64,000 nt of DNA from Diphasiastrum complanatum. Lineage: Eukaryota; Streptophyta; Lycopodiopsida; Lycopodiales; Lycopodiaceae. The stretch covers positions 62,001 to 126,000 of the forward strand of contig CM055093.1 in NCBI GenBank assembly GCA_029204225.1, in the 5' to 3' direction. Made by a program: the position numbers and the translations under genes. Of the stretch, positions 25,010 through 36,775 are shown piece after piece (within the stretch, counting starts at the first letter, position 1; each line of letters opens with the position of its first letter). The notes beneath the pieces were generated by a model, which saw nothing but the letters and a program-made list of their open reading frames with translations, did no database searches and was not told the DNA's origin.

Positions 25010-26150
25010 ATGAACTAATACCAGTTGAGTACTCTAGTATCATCAAATCTACCAGCCAAGTCAATTCTTTGATACCCATTTTGATACCAAATGGGCACCT
25101 AAATGCCCGCCCCAACACTGGTTTAGAGGCCCACCCCAACACTGCTATAGAGGCAGATTGTAAGGATATACGAGAAAATAGGCTCGTTGAGCACCTTTTT
25201 TCTAAGACTAGATAATGTGTATTTATAGGCATATTGTAGTATATGATGCAAAAAGCCTTTTCTAGCCTCAATAGAGTCCTCTTCGTCATATTTCTACAAT
25301 GTGCATCTAAACACACATCATTTATTAGTCCAAGAAAAAGAGTGCAAGCACAAAGCCAAAAACAATGAATTGCAAATTCAAAATGATTAACATTTAGTAC
25401 CATTTTGCAGCCTATTGCTCTACCAAGAGGACAAAGTCAAATATGCGATCTAGTTCATGACAAGTCATTTGACATCAAAGCAAGCGAGAACCAAAAACCT
25501 TGTATGGCATTATTCCCTACAACGCGCTAATAAATGCACATGGTATAATGTGTGTCATACAAAATCTTACTTCACTTACAAATGTCGTTAAAAACCAAAA
25601 AAATTTGGCTCCATCTTAGATGATGACTTCATAATTTCAAAATTCTAATACCGGTGGAGTACTCTAGTATCATAAAATATACTAGCCAAGTCAATTCTCT
25701 AGTACCCAAGTTGATACCAAATGGGCACCTAAATGCTCGCCCCAACACTGCTTTAGAGACACATTTTAAGGATATAACAGAAAATATGCTCGTTGAGCCT
25801 TTTTTTTTTCTGGACTAAATAATGTGTATTTATAGGCATATTGTAGTCTATGGTAGAGTGCTCTTGTCTAGCCCCAATAGAGTCCTCTCCATTATATTTC
25901 TACAATGTGGCTCTAAACATACATTATCTAGTCTATGAAAAAGAGTGCAAGAACGGCAGTGCCACTTGAAAATGATAGCCATTCATTACCATCTTGCAGT
26001 CCACAAGTCTACCAAGACAACCAAGTCGAATTTGTGATCTCGTTCATGATGAGTCGTTTGACTTCAATCCAAGCCAGAACCAAAAAAATTGTATGGCCCT
26101 ATTCCCTACAATGCGTTATGTGTCATACAAAATCTTACTTTACTCAAAAA
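25010..26150. repeat. Tandem duplication, unit about 630 bp
   Basis: 25010-25640 and 25641-26150 share long stretches (GAGTACTCTAGTATCAT, GATACCAAATGGGCACCTAA) with an offset of about 631 bp. The copies differ at many positions, and the second is shorter. The short frames inside show no recognisable protein. Confidence 0.8.
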
Positions 26151-26159
26151 CGTCGTTAG

Positions 26160-26705
26160 TGTCATGTGCCAATCGTAGCATTCAAGCATCTAATTTATTC
26201 TTAAACATCAAATTTGCATAGCAAAATAAACAAATTTAAGAAACCAAGAAACTAGATAAAACTAGCAAACCTTCATCAAATTAGGCAAAGTAAGGTAGCA
26301 TTCTTCATCATTATTGATCATTCAATACATTGAGCCTGAATCTAAAATATGATTAAAGCTCTCATGTGATTTTAGGCAAATGAACCACAAAAAAACATTA
26401 AGAAAGATCTCAAAGAGAAGCTTCAAAAACACATAAGAGTCCAAAAATCACAAAAGTAGAATAGCCTCAAATTTAGCATGACTTCAGCTATTTATAGTGG
26501 TCCTTTGTGCCTCTAGTATGAGTCTGGGGCCTTAATAAACCGCCTTAACTAGGCCTTATAACCATTATTACAAACACATTGCATTAATTCAAGCCAACTT
26601 ATTAACTATCCTATTGCCAACTTATTCTAGTCTAAGTTAGCTTCATGGCTATATTTAGCATTGCAATTATTAAACACATAGGCTAACTACATGCATTACA
26701 TGACA
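26160..26705 (-). mobile_element. Candidate solo LTR
   Basis: Bounded by TGTCATGTG and TACATGACA, an 8-bp terminal inversion of TG...CA form. A minus-strand TATA-like CTATAAATAGC lies near 26500. No interior, and no convincing target duplication, so this is tentative. Confidence 0.35.
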
Positions 26706-27300
26706 TGTAGAGACCAAAATTTTTAGATTTCATCTTAGATGAGTTCATATTTATAAAATTCCATGCATAAAGTCTCTTTATTTTTGAGGATTTTGTTTGT
26801 GAAGCTGAAGGGATGCTTGTCTCCAAGGCTGAAATTTACTCTATAGCGACCATTTATGTAACATTTGAGATGATACAAGTTATAAAAAGCTAACTATTTT
26901 TAGTTTTAACTTTGCAAAATTAGTGGACTAAATTTAAAATCACTTATAGGTCAAAGGACTTCGTGTAACCGTGTACTCAAAAATAACTATGGTTCTATAA
27001 CATCTTCGATAATTCGAAGATCATTCAACAACTTGTTCTAACTCTCTGTCTGAATGTAATTGATGTAATAACATCTACTGCATCTGCTGGTTAATAGATT
27101 TCAATTTCGATGCTTCGATTGGTTGTTAAGCTCTATATCTATTCAGATATATATACAAATGTGTAGACACATTGAGCTATATTGTCTGATATGGATTTTG
27201 GCGGTGATTATGGTCGTCACTATTCAGGTAGGTAGTAGTCGTGGCTATCGCTATCCGGAAAGGTAGTGATCGTGGATGTTCTCATTGTCAAAACAGTTGC
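26706..27300. other. No gene; possible Copia leader
   Basis: AT-rich with a TATATATAC stretch near 27148. It lies directly upstream of Copia Gag-like sequence and may hold the LTR end and leader of that element, although no primer-binding site was found. Confidence 0.35.
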
Positions 27301-27319
27301 ACAGTGCTAAAACTAGCTT

Positions 27320-29180
27320 ACATTGGTTAGAGTAGTTTGTCCATTCGAGTTGGAGTCGAATCAGCTGGAGTTGAGGATAAGAAATCAAATCAATCAAAGT
27401 TTTAGATTTGATAATGAAAATGCACATGATTGTGTACTTAGAATCAAATCTTACAATAGTGAGCTAGATTGCATACAGTGTCGATGCAATCAAAGAGAAA
27501 GAACTTGTTCAAATCCTCATTAATGCATTTGGCATTGGATATGAAAATCTAGTCCGAAGTTATGCCATTAAAAAAAATTTTCCCTCTCTAGAACATCTTC
27601 AAAGTGTATTGCTTAGTGAAGAGCATGGACTTACAAATGAAAAAGCTAGGAGGAGTCATTCATCTACATGAATGGCAATGAAGGAGAACCCTCCATAAAG
27701 AAAGGGGGGAATAAGAAGTCAAAAGGTGGCAAGCACACATCAAGCGGCGAAAGAGCATTTTCATCAAGTGGAGAAAAAAAAGATTTGTCCAATTTCTAAT
27801 GCATATTTTGTGGCAAGTATGGCCATTATGCTTCAAAGTGCTTTAAGAAAATGAAAGAGCAAAGTTCCTTCAAGAAAGAAAGAAATCATGGTAATTTTAC
27901 TCAAGATGAAAGTAATCTAGAAGATAATATTCTTATGTATTATGAAGAGTGTGTTTCTTCTTCTTTTCGTTACTTCTTGCATGAATGAACCATCGTGGAT
28001 AGATAGTGGTGCAAATAGCCACATGACTAGCCGTCAGAGTACTTTTCTCACTTATCATCATTTGATAGTCCAAATAGAGTGATATATACCACAAACGATG
28101 GTCAATGTACTATTGAAGGAGTTGGATCCATACCTCTCTCTTTAAGTACTAGCAAAAGTGCTAGAATTGATAATGTACTATATGTCCCTACACTTACAAA
28201 AAATCTAATGTGAGACAAACGATAGAAAATGAGCATGATATAGAATTCAATTTTGATTCTTCTTTGATTTAGAAGGATTCTAAAGTCATACCAAAGGGCA
28301 TAAAGCAAGGTAGACTTTACAAGCTTAATTTCACAACATTATCATTTCAAGAATCCATGAATGCTAGAGAGTATATATCTCTAATTGAGCTTTGACATAA
28401 AAGATTAGGACATCCTAACTATAGATGCATAGAGCAAATGTTCAAAAATCTCATTGTAAATGATCTACCATGTGGAATTCATAAAGTAGGCAAGCTTTGT
28501 CAATCATGTGCTCAAGTTTCCTATGTCTACATCAAAGTCAAAGGAACCCCTTGAACTTGTGCACTCGGAAATTCACTTTGCAAAAACTACTAGCATTGGA
28601 AGATCCAAAATTTTTGTCGCATTTATTGATAACTTTAGTAGATATACATGAGTATATCTTTTTAAGACCAAGTTTTGGACACTTTCAAACCATTCAAAGC
28701 CCTTTTGGAGAATCGACTCAATGGAAGGATTAAAACACAAAGGCGCAACAATGGAGGTGAATATATCTCAAGTGCTTTTTGGAGTTCTTGCAACATTCAT
28801 GGTATTCAAAGACAACTCACATGTTCAAGGGACCAAAACAAAATGGCATAGTTGAAAGGAAAAATAGAACATTGTGTGAGTGTGCAAAAGTTTTGTTATT
28901 AGAAGAATATCTTTCTAAAGATTTTTGGGATGAGGCTATACGTACTTCTAATTATATATGGAATATATTACCTTGTGAGCCTCTTGAAGGCAATACTTCA
29001 TTTGAGATGTTCTCCAGTGAAAAACCAATTGTAAAGCACCTCAAAAGAAATTTGGTTGCTTTTGTTTTGCTCATAGCTGAGCAGTATGATCATGAAAAAA
29101 TTGTCTCCTCTCATATGGATCTAGATGCTCAATCGATCTTCTTTTGCTCAACTCTATGTAACTTGCGTACACTACTAAAG
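27320..29180 (+). mobile_element. Ty1/Copia fossil, gag to integrase
   Basis: Gag-like sequence (27330-27660), a zinc-knuckle region (about 27780-27860, GKYGHYASKCFKK-like), protease (about 27985-28040, WIDSGANSHMT), GAG-pre-integrase (28390-28520, HKRLGHPNY) and integrase (28540-29170, NGIVERKNRTLCECAKVLL). It ends against a minus-strand gene of another kind near 29.2 kb. Broken in many places. Confidence 0.75.
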
Positions 29181-30571
29181 CAGATGATCTTTTGGGTACA
29201 TTTTCATAAACATAACCCAATATTTTTATAGCTATATCCCTCTTGACAAAAATGATTTTGTATGTACTATTAGGATATCTATGTCCATCACAAAAATAGG
29301 ACATTGCCTTTATTGCCATTACTATAGTTCCTCCTTGTGAATAAAAGTTGTCATATTGAATACAAATTTCATTTTGTACAAAGTATTTCAGGTAATGGCA
29401 CAATGTTGAATCCTTTTGGCCAACAACACCTCGGGCACCTCCTCTTCTCGTAGAAAAATCATCAACTTCAATTGTGTCTTGCAACATAAATACGAAAATT
29501 TGTAATCAATTTAATTTTCAGATGGATTTTGATTGAATACAATGCTAAATATGATTATGATGGAATAAGAAAATGAAAATTACCATGTCATGCTGGTCAT
29601 ACTCCAACAATCCTTTTCCACACAAGTAATGCTTAACAGGAATACTTCTCACTACCTCAGAAAAAACGTATTGCTCTGGAGGAGGATATCTTTTTTGAAA
29701 CTCAATGAATTCCTCCTCACTAGGAGCATTTGCTCCATAGGCTAGACATTGTTGCCTTGTAATTTGTAAGGCCTGCTCTCCATATTTCCAACCACCTAAA
29801 TCTTCATAGTGAATCCTTTCAATTAAATCATCATGATTGAAGTCTATTATATCCGAAAATTCTGACAATGCATTGGCTAGTATAGATAGGATCTTGTCCT
29901 CTCTCATGTCTAACACATCCCCAGTATCATTCAATGAAAAATATGGCTGGCTATTCATATGGTATACATGAATGTCAAGCAGTGTCTTACTTTTATCGTG
30001 TTCTTCTACACCTGATGTAGAAGATATTACTATGGACCGTGATAGAGCAGGATCATATATCGAAGCCAGCCTAGCCTCTTCCTCATCATCCAATACTTCG
30101 TCTTCTAAATTTTTGTCCATATCGACAGTACATCTCTGAGTAGATGTTCTACTTGAAGAACCAACACCAATTGATCTGGATGATTGGCCTTCATCAGGTA
30201 TAAAGATAGATATGAAAAAAACAAAAGTTATGCCCTCAGCTATAAACTTGCATGATCTTCTATGGGATTCACAATATTGTACAAGCTTCAGGCTCTCGTC
30301 AAGCTTGGTAAACTTTCTATTATGTTTGTGCTTGGCTTCAGGCTAGGCAACTATCAATTTATGGAAATGAATAAATTTTAGACCATCAATAACAAGAAAT
30401 AATTCTTGGATGCTAGTCCGAAACTTTTTGAATAGTTCCAATAGGTGAGACTTGTGCTCAAGCACAAATCTCTCGACATCAAATTTAAGTCAAAAAAGAG
30501 AAGAAAAGTACTCAGTCCTGTCTAGAACACCAGCGTCAAAGAGGAACTGATGCAGCTTGTTAGATTCCATA
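29071..30571 (-). pseudogene. Unrecognised multicopy protein gene
   Basis: Reading starts at an ATG (30571, MESNKLHQFLFDAGVLDRTE), passes a helix-rich segment (VERFVLEHKSHLLELFKKF), an acidic segment (DEVLDDEEEARL near 30100) and a region ending LLEYDQHDM at 29584. A GTAATT donor follows there, and a second exon lies at about 29480-29200 (STRRGGARGVVGQKDSTL, CHYLKYFV, VKRDIAIKILGYVYENV). The frame is interrupted at least twice in the N-terminal part, so this copy is probably inactive. A second copy is at 45.78-46.54 kb. No known domain was recognised. It faces away from the Ulp1-like gene, with about 0.9 kb between their starts. It could be a host gene family or cargo of a DNA transposon. Confidence 0.5.
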
Positions 30572-31506
30572 TTAGATATGATAGATAAAAATCGAAAAGT
30601 AGCAACAGCGTCTCGCAAGCACGCGAGGGAGTGCTGGAAAATAGGAACAAAAGTAGTAGAGTCGCGTGGTTATTGCAATCAAGATCTTTGAGTAAGCAAA
30701 ACCTTTTATGACAGTGTTTAGCCCTTGTATACATCCTGGAGATTCATCGCAGCCGTTCAGAAGTCACCATTAGATACGCGACACTTCTAGGATACGTCCA
30801 TTCCTTTAACGTGTGCGAAGCATTTATGTGCAATGTCGGCCAAATCCATAGGTGACACGTGTGTGGTTTAAAATCAGACACAAATATTCGCACGTCTGGA
30901 GTAATCATCAATTGGACACATGTCTGGTTTAAAATCGGACACGTATATCCACATGTGTGGAGCAATCATAAATAGGACACACGAATCAAAAATTGGCACG
31001 TGGCGCTTTTGCATTTAATGCATAAAAAATCTCTCTATATATAAGTAGAGACCGCGATTAAAAACCAGTTGCTTATTAGATTCGTGAACTGTTGCTCTCT
31101 CTCTGTCGCCCAAACCCAATATCGGAGCCGCGCAAAGATCTGGTTTCTTTTTGAGAGGCTTGGTCCCTGCTTGCGCCCCTACGATATTGCAAAATCTTTG
31201 TCTGATAGCGGAGCCACGTGAGAATTTGTATACGATTATTTCATCTACGATCTACTCATGTGTCTGCGATACTAGAAAGGTATCGCAAGGACTAAACAGA
31301 TCGCGCGTCCACAATCTATTGTCCGTGATTGTTGGCCAACCTACATCATGCTACTATATATAAAAATTTAGCTGTTCAATATCCGGTCGATCTCATGCTG
31401 ACATTTTTTTATTCTGAACGATATATAATTTTTTACGAGTACATAGCTAAAAAAAATAGATAAATTAGGTGGTCACTTTATATTTAATATATATTCGGCC
31501 TCATAT
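30572..31506. promoter_or_regulatory. Intergenic region between divergent genes
   Basis: Contains two 61-bp tandem units (30854-30914, 30915-30975; GACACGTGTGTGG type, with ACGTG cores) and a plus-strand TATA-like CTCTATATATAAG at about 31032. It could hold promoters for both neighbours. Equally, the layout of TATA box and CT-rich leader would fit an old LTR. Confidence 0.4.
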
Positions 31507-32355
31507 ATGAATTATTTTAATCCTGCTATCTGTAAGGAACTAATGAATAAGTCTTCGAACCTCACAGACCCAATTGTCGAAGCTGGACTCAATTATTGGG
31601 TTCAATTGTACAAAAGCGACAATGTTCCACGTGTTTTTGTTCTTACTCAATTTTTTTGTCACTTGCTTAAGGACGAGCAATCAGCTTCATCATGTTTACG
31701 ACCCACGCCAAGCGATACCAAAATTTTTGTTGTACCATACTATCAAAAATATATATTGTTTTATTTGGAGTGTATGTATTGTTTTATTGTATGCTTTATT
31801 TGTATTTTTTTCATTTACATATCATTGACTATTTGGTTGTTTGCAGTCATCACTGGTCTGTACATATTATATCACTAAGAGTGGATGAAGTTGATTTGTG
31901 CAATCCAAGGGTGTTGAGAATGAACTCTTTGAGATCAACACACCTCAATGTCGACATTGAGATGTACAAAAGCATGATCATATATTTTCCAACAAAGGCC
32001 CTGTGTGTAGCAAAGCACATAGAGATTATAGACGCACAAGTAACCAATTTTTCAATTACTTTTTTTGTGATGCAAATTGTCATGAAAAAAAATGTGAAAC
32101 TAACATTCTGTATTTTCATTCTCAGTCCTCTCAACAAGTTGACTCATTCAGTTGTGGCTGGTATGCCATTAAAAATGTAAAGTGCTTTATAGAGTGGTTC
32201 ATTAGCCAAGGTGAAAATGTTGATATACATCAGGTAATTTGAGTTTGGATGTACACTGATTTTATTTATATTTTATTTTTGTGTATTCATCTAACTTGTT
32301 TATTGTTGATGATTTGCAGTTCACCTGTCCAAAATTCACACAAAATGACATCTAA
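31507..32355 (+). CDS. Ulp1/C48 SUMO-peptidase-like protein
   Basis: Cysteine-peptidase fold of the Ulp1/SENP family, which cleaves SUMO-like modifiers; plant copies occur as host genes and as cargo of Mutator-like transposons. Exons by eye: 31507-31771, 31847-32039, 32126-32233, 32320-32355 (stop), with GT-AG introns of 75, 86 and 86 bp. Visible family features: VEAGLNYWVQLY (substrate-binding start), the catalytic-His segment HHWSVHIISL at exon 2's start, RMNSLRSTH where the catalytic Asp of the usual DSL is Asn, and the Cys segment QQVDSFSCGWYA in exon 3. Exons 2-4 join in phase; the frame shifts once within exon 1, from an unseen join or a break. The Asp-to-Asn change suggests weak or lost activity. 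No transposase is nearby. It is shorter than typical Ulp1 proteins, with only the peptidase domain present. Confidence 0.65.
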
Positions 32356-32390
32356 TTTTTGACAAGAGATGATTAAGATTTTTCTCACTA

Positions 32391-33408
32391 ATGCAACATG
32401 AAGGTACTGTAAGATTAAGCTTTGCAAATGATCAGTCTAAGCTACTTTCTAAAGTCTTGTATGTACCCAATTTATCTACGAATCTGATGTCTGTAAGCAG
32501 AATCACAAATATAGAACATAAATTAGAGTTCGAATGTGATCAGTGCAAAGTAGTTGATAGGACAGACAAGATCCTAACACTCAAGAAGAGGCATGGATAC
32601 TTGTATAGATTAAGTCATTGCTTTTCTGCCTCTAGTCAGACACTCAGTACTTTTATTCATGCAAATAAAAGTTTACTTTGGCATTATAGACTTGGTAACT
32701 TGAATCATGCTGTTGTACAACAAATGTCTAGACATTCTATTGTTCTTGATTTAGACTATCCTCGTGATAAAGTCGAGTTACCTGTCTGTCAAGACTGTCT
32801 AGTTGGTAAACAGATTAGGAAACCATTTAGATCAAGCCATGAGCATACTGCTAGAGGATTGTTAGACATTGTACATTCAGACATTTGAGGCCCGATAAAA
32901 AAATCTTTCGCTAAAGGATGCAAAGTATTTTATAACTTTTATTGATGAATTTTCCAGAAGGACTATGCTGTACTTTATCAAGAAAAAATCAAAAGCTTTC
33001 AATTGCTTCAAAATCTTCAAGGAATGTGTAGAAAAAGAGACTGGAAAGACGATCAAGGCCTTAAGGTTAGACGATGGTAGAGAATACATCTCTACTGAGT
33101 TTAAGGAATACTGCCAGAGCCAAGACATTGAGCAACAATTCATCACTCCTTTTAGTACTTAGTCTAATGGCTTAGCCAAGAGAAAGAACTGTACTATGGT
33201 TGAATCATCCAAATGTATGCTAGCGCATGCATCGCTGCCCAAGAGATTCTGGGCCAAAGCTGTCTCCACTGCAGCTTACGTCCAGAACAGATGTTCGACC
33301 AAGGCCCTCTCAGGCAAGACACCCCACGAGGTGTGGACAGGCTCTAAGCCTTCTGTGAAGAATCTAAGAGTGTTCGGATGCATTGCCTACTTGCAGATCT
33401 ACAAGTAA
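32391..33408 (+). mobile_element. Ty1/Copia fossil, protease end and integrase
   Basis: Translates to the Copia stretch after the protease (VLYVPNLSTNLMSVSRI), GAG-pre-integrase (LLWHYRLGNLNH, CQDCLVGKQIRKPF) and integrase (KALRLDDGREYISTEFK, SLPKRFWAKAVSTAAYVQNR, KNLRVFGCIAYL). It stops at 33408 where an unrelated LTR begins. Broken, several breaks. Confidence 0.75.
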
Positions 33409-33870
33409 GTTTTCACAAGCGAAAAAGGCGAAAAACACAATACTATGTTTTTACACGTGATTTGTGACAAGCGAAAAAGACGACACTACCCTACAAATGC
33501 CAGAGGTGCCTTTATAGAAAAGCGGAAGTGTCCAGTATATCAGTTTTTAAGGCATTTGTCAGAGTGTCGTATTTTTTGCATTTTCACCAGCTTTATTTTT
33601 TGCGAAGGCTGACGTCGCGGTCTTCTCATGCTCATCCCATGCACTGTGCAATCAAATTTGACAACGACAACAGCCACCTACGATCTCCCATAGGCAGCAC
33701 ATCCACTTTGTACTTTCTTCATCTACACACCTATAAAATTATGTATATATATTGAATACCATCTGCATATTCAAAAGTGAGAAACAAGTAACAAACATAA
33801 TAGCATTAGAAGCTTATCAGAGATAGACAAAGTAGATGCTTTCGCGCATCGATTCTTTCTTCAATAATTG
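33409..33870 (+). mobile_element. LTR copy, inverse of the one at 35.77-36.31 kb
   Basis: Matches the reverse complement of about 35770-36310 over most of its length (e.g. CAATCAAATTTGACAACGAC at about 33650, and TTCGCGCATCGATTCTTTC at 33840). It contains short GCGAAAAAG and GTGTCGTATTTTTTGC modules. It abuts truncated Copia sequence on the left; no interior recognised. Confidence 0.6.
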
Positions 33871-34550
33871 GCCAGTGGTTTGAAAGTCCAGAAAACATCA
33901 TGTACTTGGATCTTTGGGATAAATTGATCCAACTATCCACAAAGCAATATTTCGACAATTTTTTTCTCTAAGTTCTTTCTTACAAGTCTCATTAATCTGA
34001 CCAGCTTTTGGTGCTTTTCTTATAAATTGGAGCACAATCGAGTGGGAGCACAATATGAAGATCAGACTTTTCCATTATTTTAAAATCAAACAAACTAGAT
34101 CATGTAACGAGAGAAATGATTCACACGAAACCAAAACAAGCTTGTAAATCATTATAATGCATGTTATATAATCTACCTTTCAAATGTTTTCAGAGATTTT
34201 TGGAGGGAACACCATGCTCAACCAAAAAAATATCCTCTCATCCTCCTTCTGCTACTGATATCTTCTTGGGAGCGTGAATAAAAGCTTCTTGGTAGCGTGG
34301 ATAGTCGACTGTGTGCTTATGTGGCATGTTTATTTCATTTAAGTTAAAATGAGTTAACCACACCAGTTAGATGGCAGGCAACACCAGAAACTAAAAAAAT
34401 GACAAACAAATCTTGCCGTTTTTACTTTCTCTCTCTAATCATTCTCTCACTAAGTTCGAGTTTCTTATAGGGCCCTTTTTGAGTTGAGATATCCCCTAAT
34501 GCGACTGCCCCTTGCTGTTGTTCTTAGCTTGTAATATCCGACAGTGTTGA
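33871..34550. other. No gene recognised
   Basis: Lies between an LTR copy and a minus-strand Copia gag; probably decayed retrotransposon sequence. Confidence 0.35.
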
Positions 34551-35258
34551 ATTTTGTGGTCGTTTCGTTTGCAGTATCTGCAAAACAACATCTTCTTTGT
34601 CTGCGGATTCGACTATTCTTTGTGTTGTGCTGGTTTCTAGTCTTGCTTTGATTGCTTCGGGCCTTTCTTCTTGTTCTGCTTAGTCATGCTCCTGTTGGTG
34701 TACAAAGCGTGGGAATCAGCTGAGGAACTAGAGGCTTCGTTCCTCTGCGTGTCTTCCTGCAACAACATTGTAATGACTCTCGAAAGAGTCAGTTTTGGAT
34801 GTGTCGTGATGATCATCACCCAGCTGTCGTATGAGCTTGGCAAGCTTGTAAGCAGTTGCATCACTACATCTTGATCGTCTATGACAAATCCAATAGTGGC
34901 CATTTGCTTCAGCATGTTCTTGAATTGGTTGATGTGATTCTGTAGGGAATCACCATTCGCCATCTTGAGGGAGTAAAATTTTTTCCTGAGATGTAGCTTG
35001 GAAGCTATACCTCACACTTCGTATAATGTGCTCGAGATGTCTCGGACTTCTTTGGATGTCTGGGCTTCAGATACATGGCCGATCTAACTATCTGAAATGT
35101 TGACAGTCAGACAGAATGTAGAAAAGCATTGCAATACTGACACAAATATGAATGCAGAATAATAGAGCTGTAATCAGATTCAGTATACAGGTCAATAATG
35201 CAGGTGAGCACAAGACAATAGCGGACGAAACCGCGTGTTTCACAAAGCTATGATACCA
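34551..35258 (-). mobile_element. Ty1/Copia gag fossil with primer-binding site
   Basis: Minus-strand Gag (34963-34637; NGDSLQNHINQFKNMLKQM, VMQLLTSLPSSYDSWV), a zinc knuckle near 34605-34560 (CRYCKRNDHKIQHC) and earlier Gag sequence up to about 35090. The primer-binding site TGGTATCATAGCTT occupies 35258-35245. Pol is missing. Broken. Confidence 0.75.
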
Positions 35259-35736
35259 TGTAGGAAATAGAAGCCTAAGGATCCAGGATCTTAACTATTC
35301 AATCACACAAAGCATTCTCAAAAGAAAGAAAGAGATGGCTAGAAACCCTCTTGTAGAAACTCGTGGACAACCAAGGAGAATAGTTAGTGTTGCTTACAAA
35401 AGTGTCTCATACAAATGGGATGCACACATATATATAGTCCAAGATGACTATCTAACTTCATGACTATTGGCTATCCAACTACTTGACTATTGACTATCGA
35501 ACTTTCTATAAGTTACATAGAAAGAATAAGGTACCTCCAATATGTCAAGTTGGGGTACTTAATGTCACACTTAGGCCTAGTGGACCCATGAGTCCCTACC
35601 AAGTTATTTTCATACTAGCTTAGCTAGCTCTAAGTTTAGTAGGCTAATATAATAAATGACCATGGTTACACAACTCTCGACCTTTTGGGTCAAAGTAGCC
35701 TATGATAATGTAAGCAATTCCATTTACATTCCAACA
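35259..35736 (-). mobile_element. 5' LTR of that Copia element
   Basis: 478 bp with TG...CA ends: on the minus strand it starts TGTTGGAATGTAAATGG and ends CTATTTCCTACA directly before the primer-binding site. No second LTR of this copy was found. Confidence 0.8.
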
Positions 35737-35764
35737 ATCACACAATCTACAAAAGGTGATAAAC

Positions 35765-36310
35765 CTTTTACTGACAATACATCTAGAAGAAAGAATCGAT
35801 GCGCGAAAGCATCTACTTCGTCTATCCCTGATAAGCTTCTGATGCTATTATGCTTGTTACTTGTTTCTCACTTTTGAATACGCAGATGATATTCAACATA
35901 TGTACATAATTTTATAGGTGTGCAGATGAAGAAAGTACAAAGTGGATGTGCTGTCCGTGGGAGATTGTGGGTGGCTACTGTCGTTGTCAAATTTGATTGC
36001 ACAATGCATGAGATGAGCGTGAGAAGGCCGCGACATCAGCCTTCACAAAAAATAACATTGGTGAAAATGCGAAAAATGCGACACTCTGACAAATGCCTTA
36101 AAAACCGATTTACTAAGTACCTTTGCTTTTTTATAAAGGCACCTTTGGCATTTGTAGGACAGCGCCTGTTACAAATCACGTGTAAAAACACAGTGTCACA
36201 TTTTTTCGCCTTTTTCGCCTGTGGAAATTTACTTGTATTTATGCAGATGTTGCGTTTTATTCGCCTGTCTTATTTTACATGTAAATATGCAAAGTATGCG
36301 ACAACACAAG
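35765..36310 (-). mobile_element. LTR copy, inverse of the one at 33.41-33.87 kb
   Basis: Same family as the LTR at 33409 but in the opposite orientation. It has AATGCGACACTCTGACAAATG, AAGGCACCTTTGGCATTTG and TTTTTTCGCCTTTTTCGCC modules like those of the solo LTR at 8.5-9.8 kb. Confidence 0.6.
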
Positions 36311-36339
36311 TAAAATATAGCAACATGAATGGAGGCAGA

Positions 36340-36775
36340 TTAACATAGGATTTAGGAGAGTAGAGGAGATAAATCCAACACAAGAAACAAGATACCATTT
36401 CTCTATCATCCTTTGAAGGCAAATACAAAGAACTTATTGCAACATGCAAGGAGGGGATCAAAAGACTACTCATAGACATCCATATTCAGGAACCCGAGAC
36501 TACCACAACACTCTATGATAACAATCTCTCTATAATCAAATTGGCACATAGTCTAGTATGTCATGCAAGGAGCAATAGAGATCGCTCATCATTTCATTAG
36601 AGAGAAAGTTATTTCCAAGGAGGTGGAGCTTGAACATACACCCTCAAACAATGTATTGCTTATATATTTACATAATCCTTGGGCAAGGAACTATTTGAAA
36701 AGCATAGACACTTCCATTGGGATAAAAAAGAGACATATCATTAAGGGGGGGAAAGAAATTGGAATTTGAGAGGGG
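36340..36775 (+). mobile_element. Ty1/Copia RNase H fragment
   Basis: Plus-strand translation gives the end of Copia RNase H (EAKYKELIATCKEG, HHFIREKVISKEVELEHTPS), followed by a purine tract (AAGGGGGGGAAAG) near 36745. Only this 3' piece remains. Broken. Confidence 0.7.

Noticed and set aside
31850-32137. 95-codon minus-strand frame
   Set aside because: Antisense shadow of Ulp1-like exons 2-3 and their intron.
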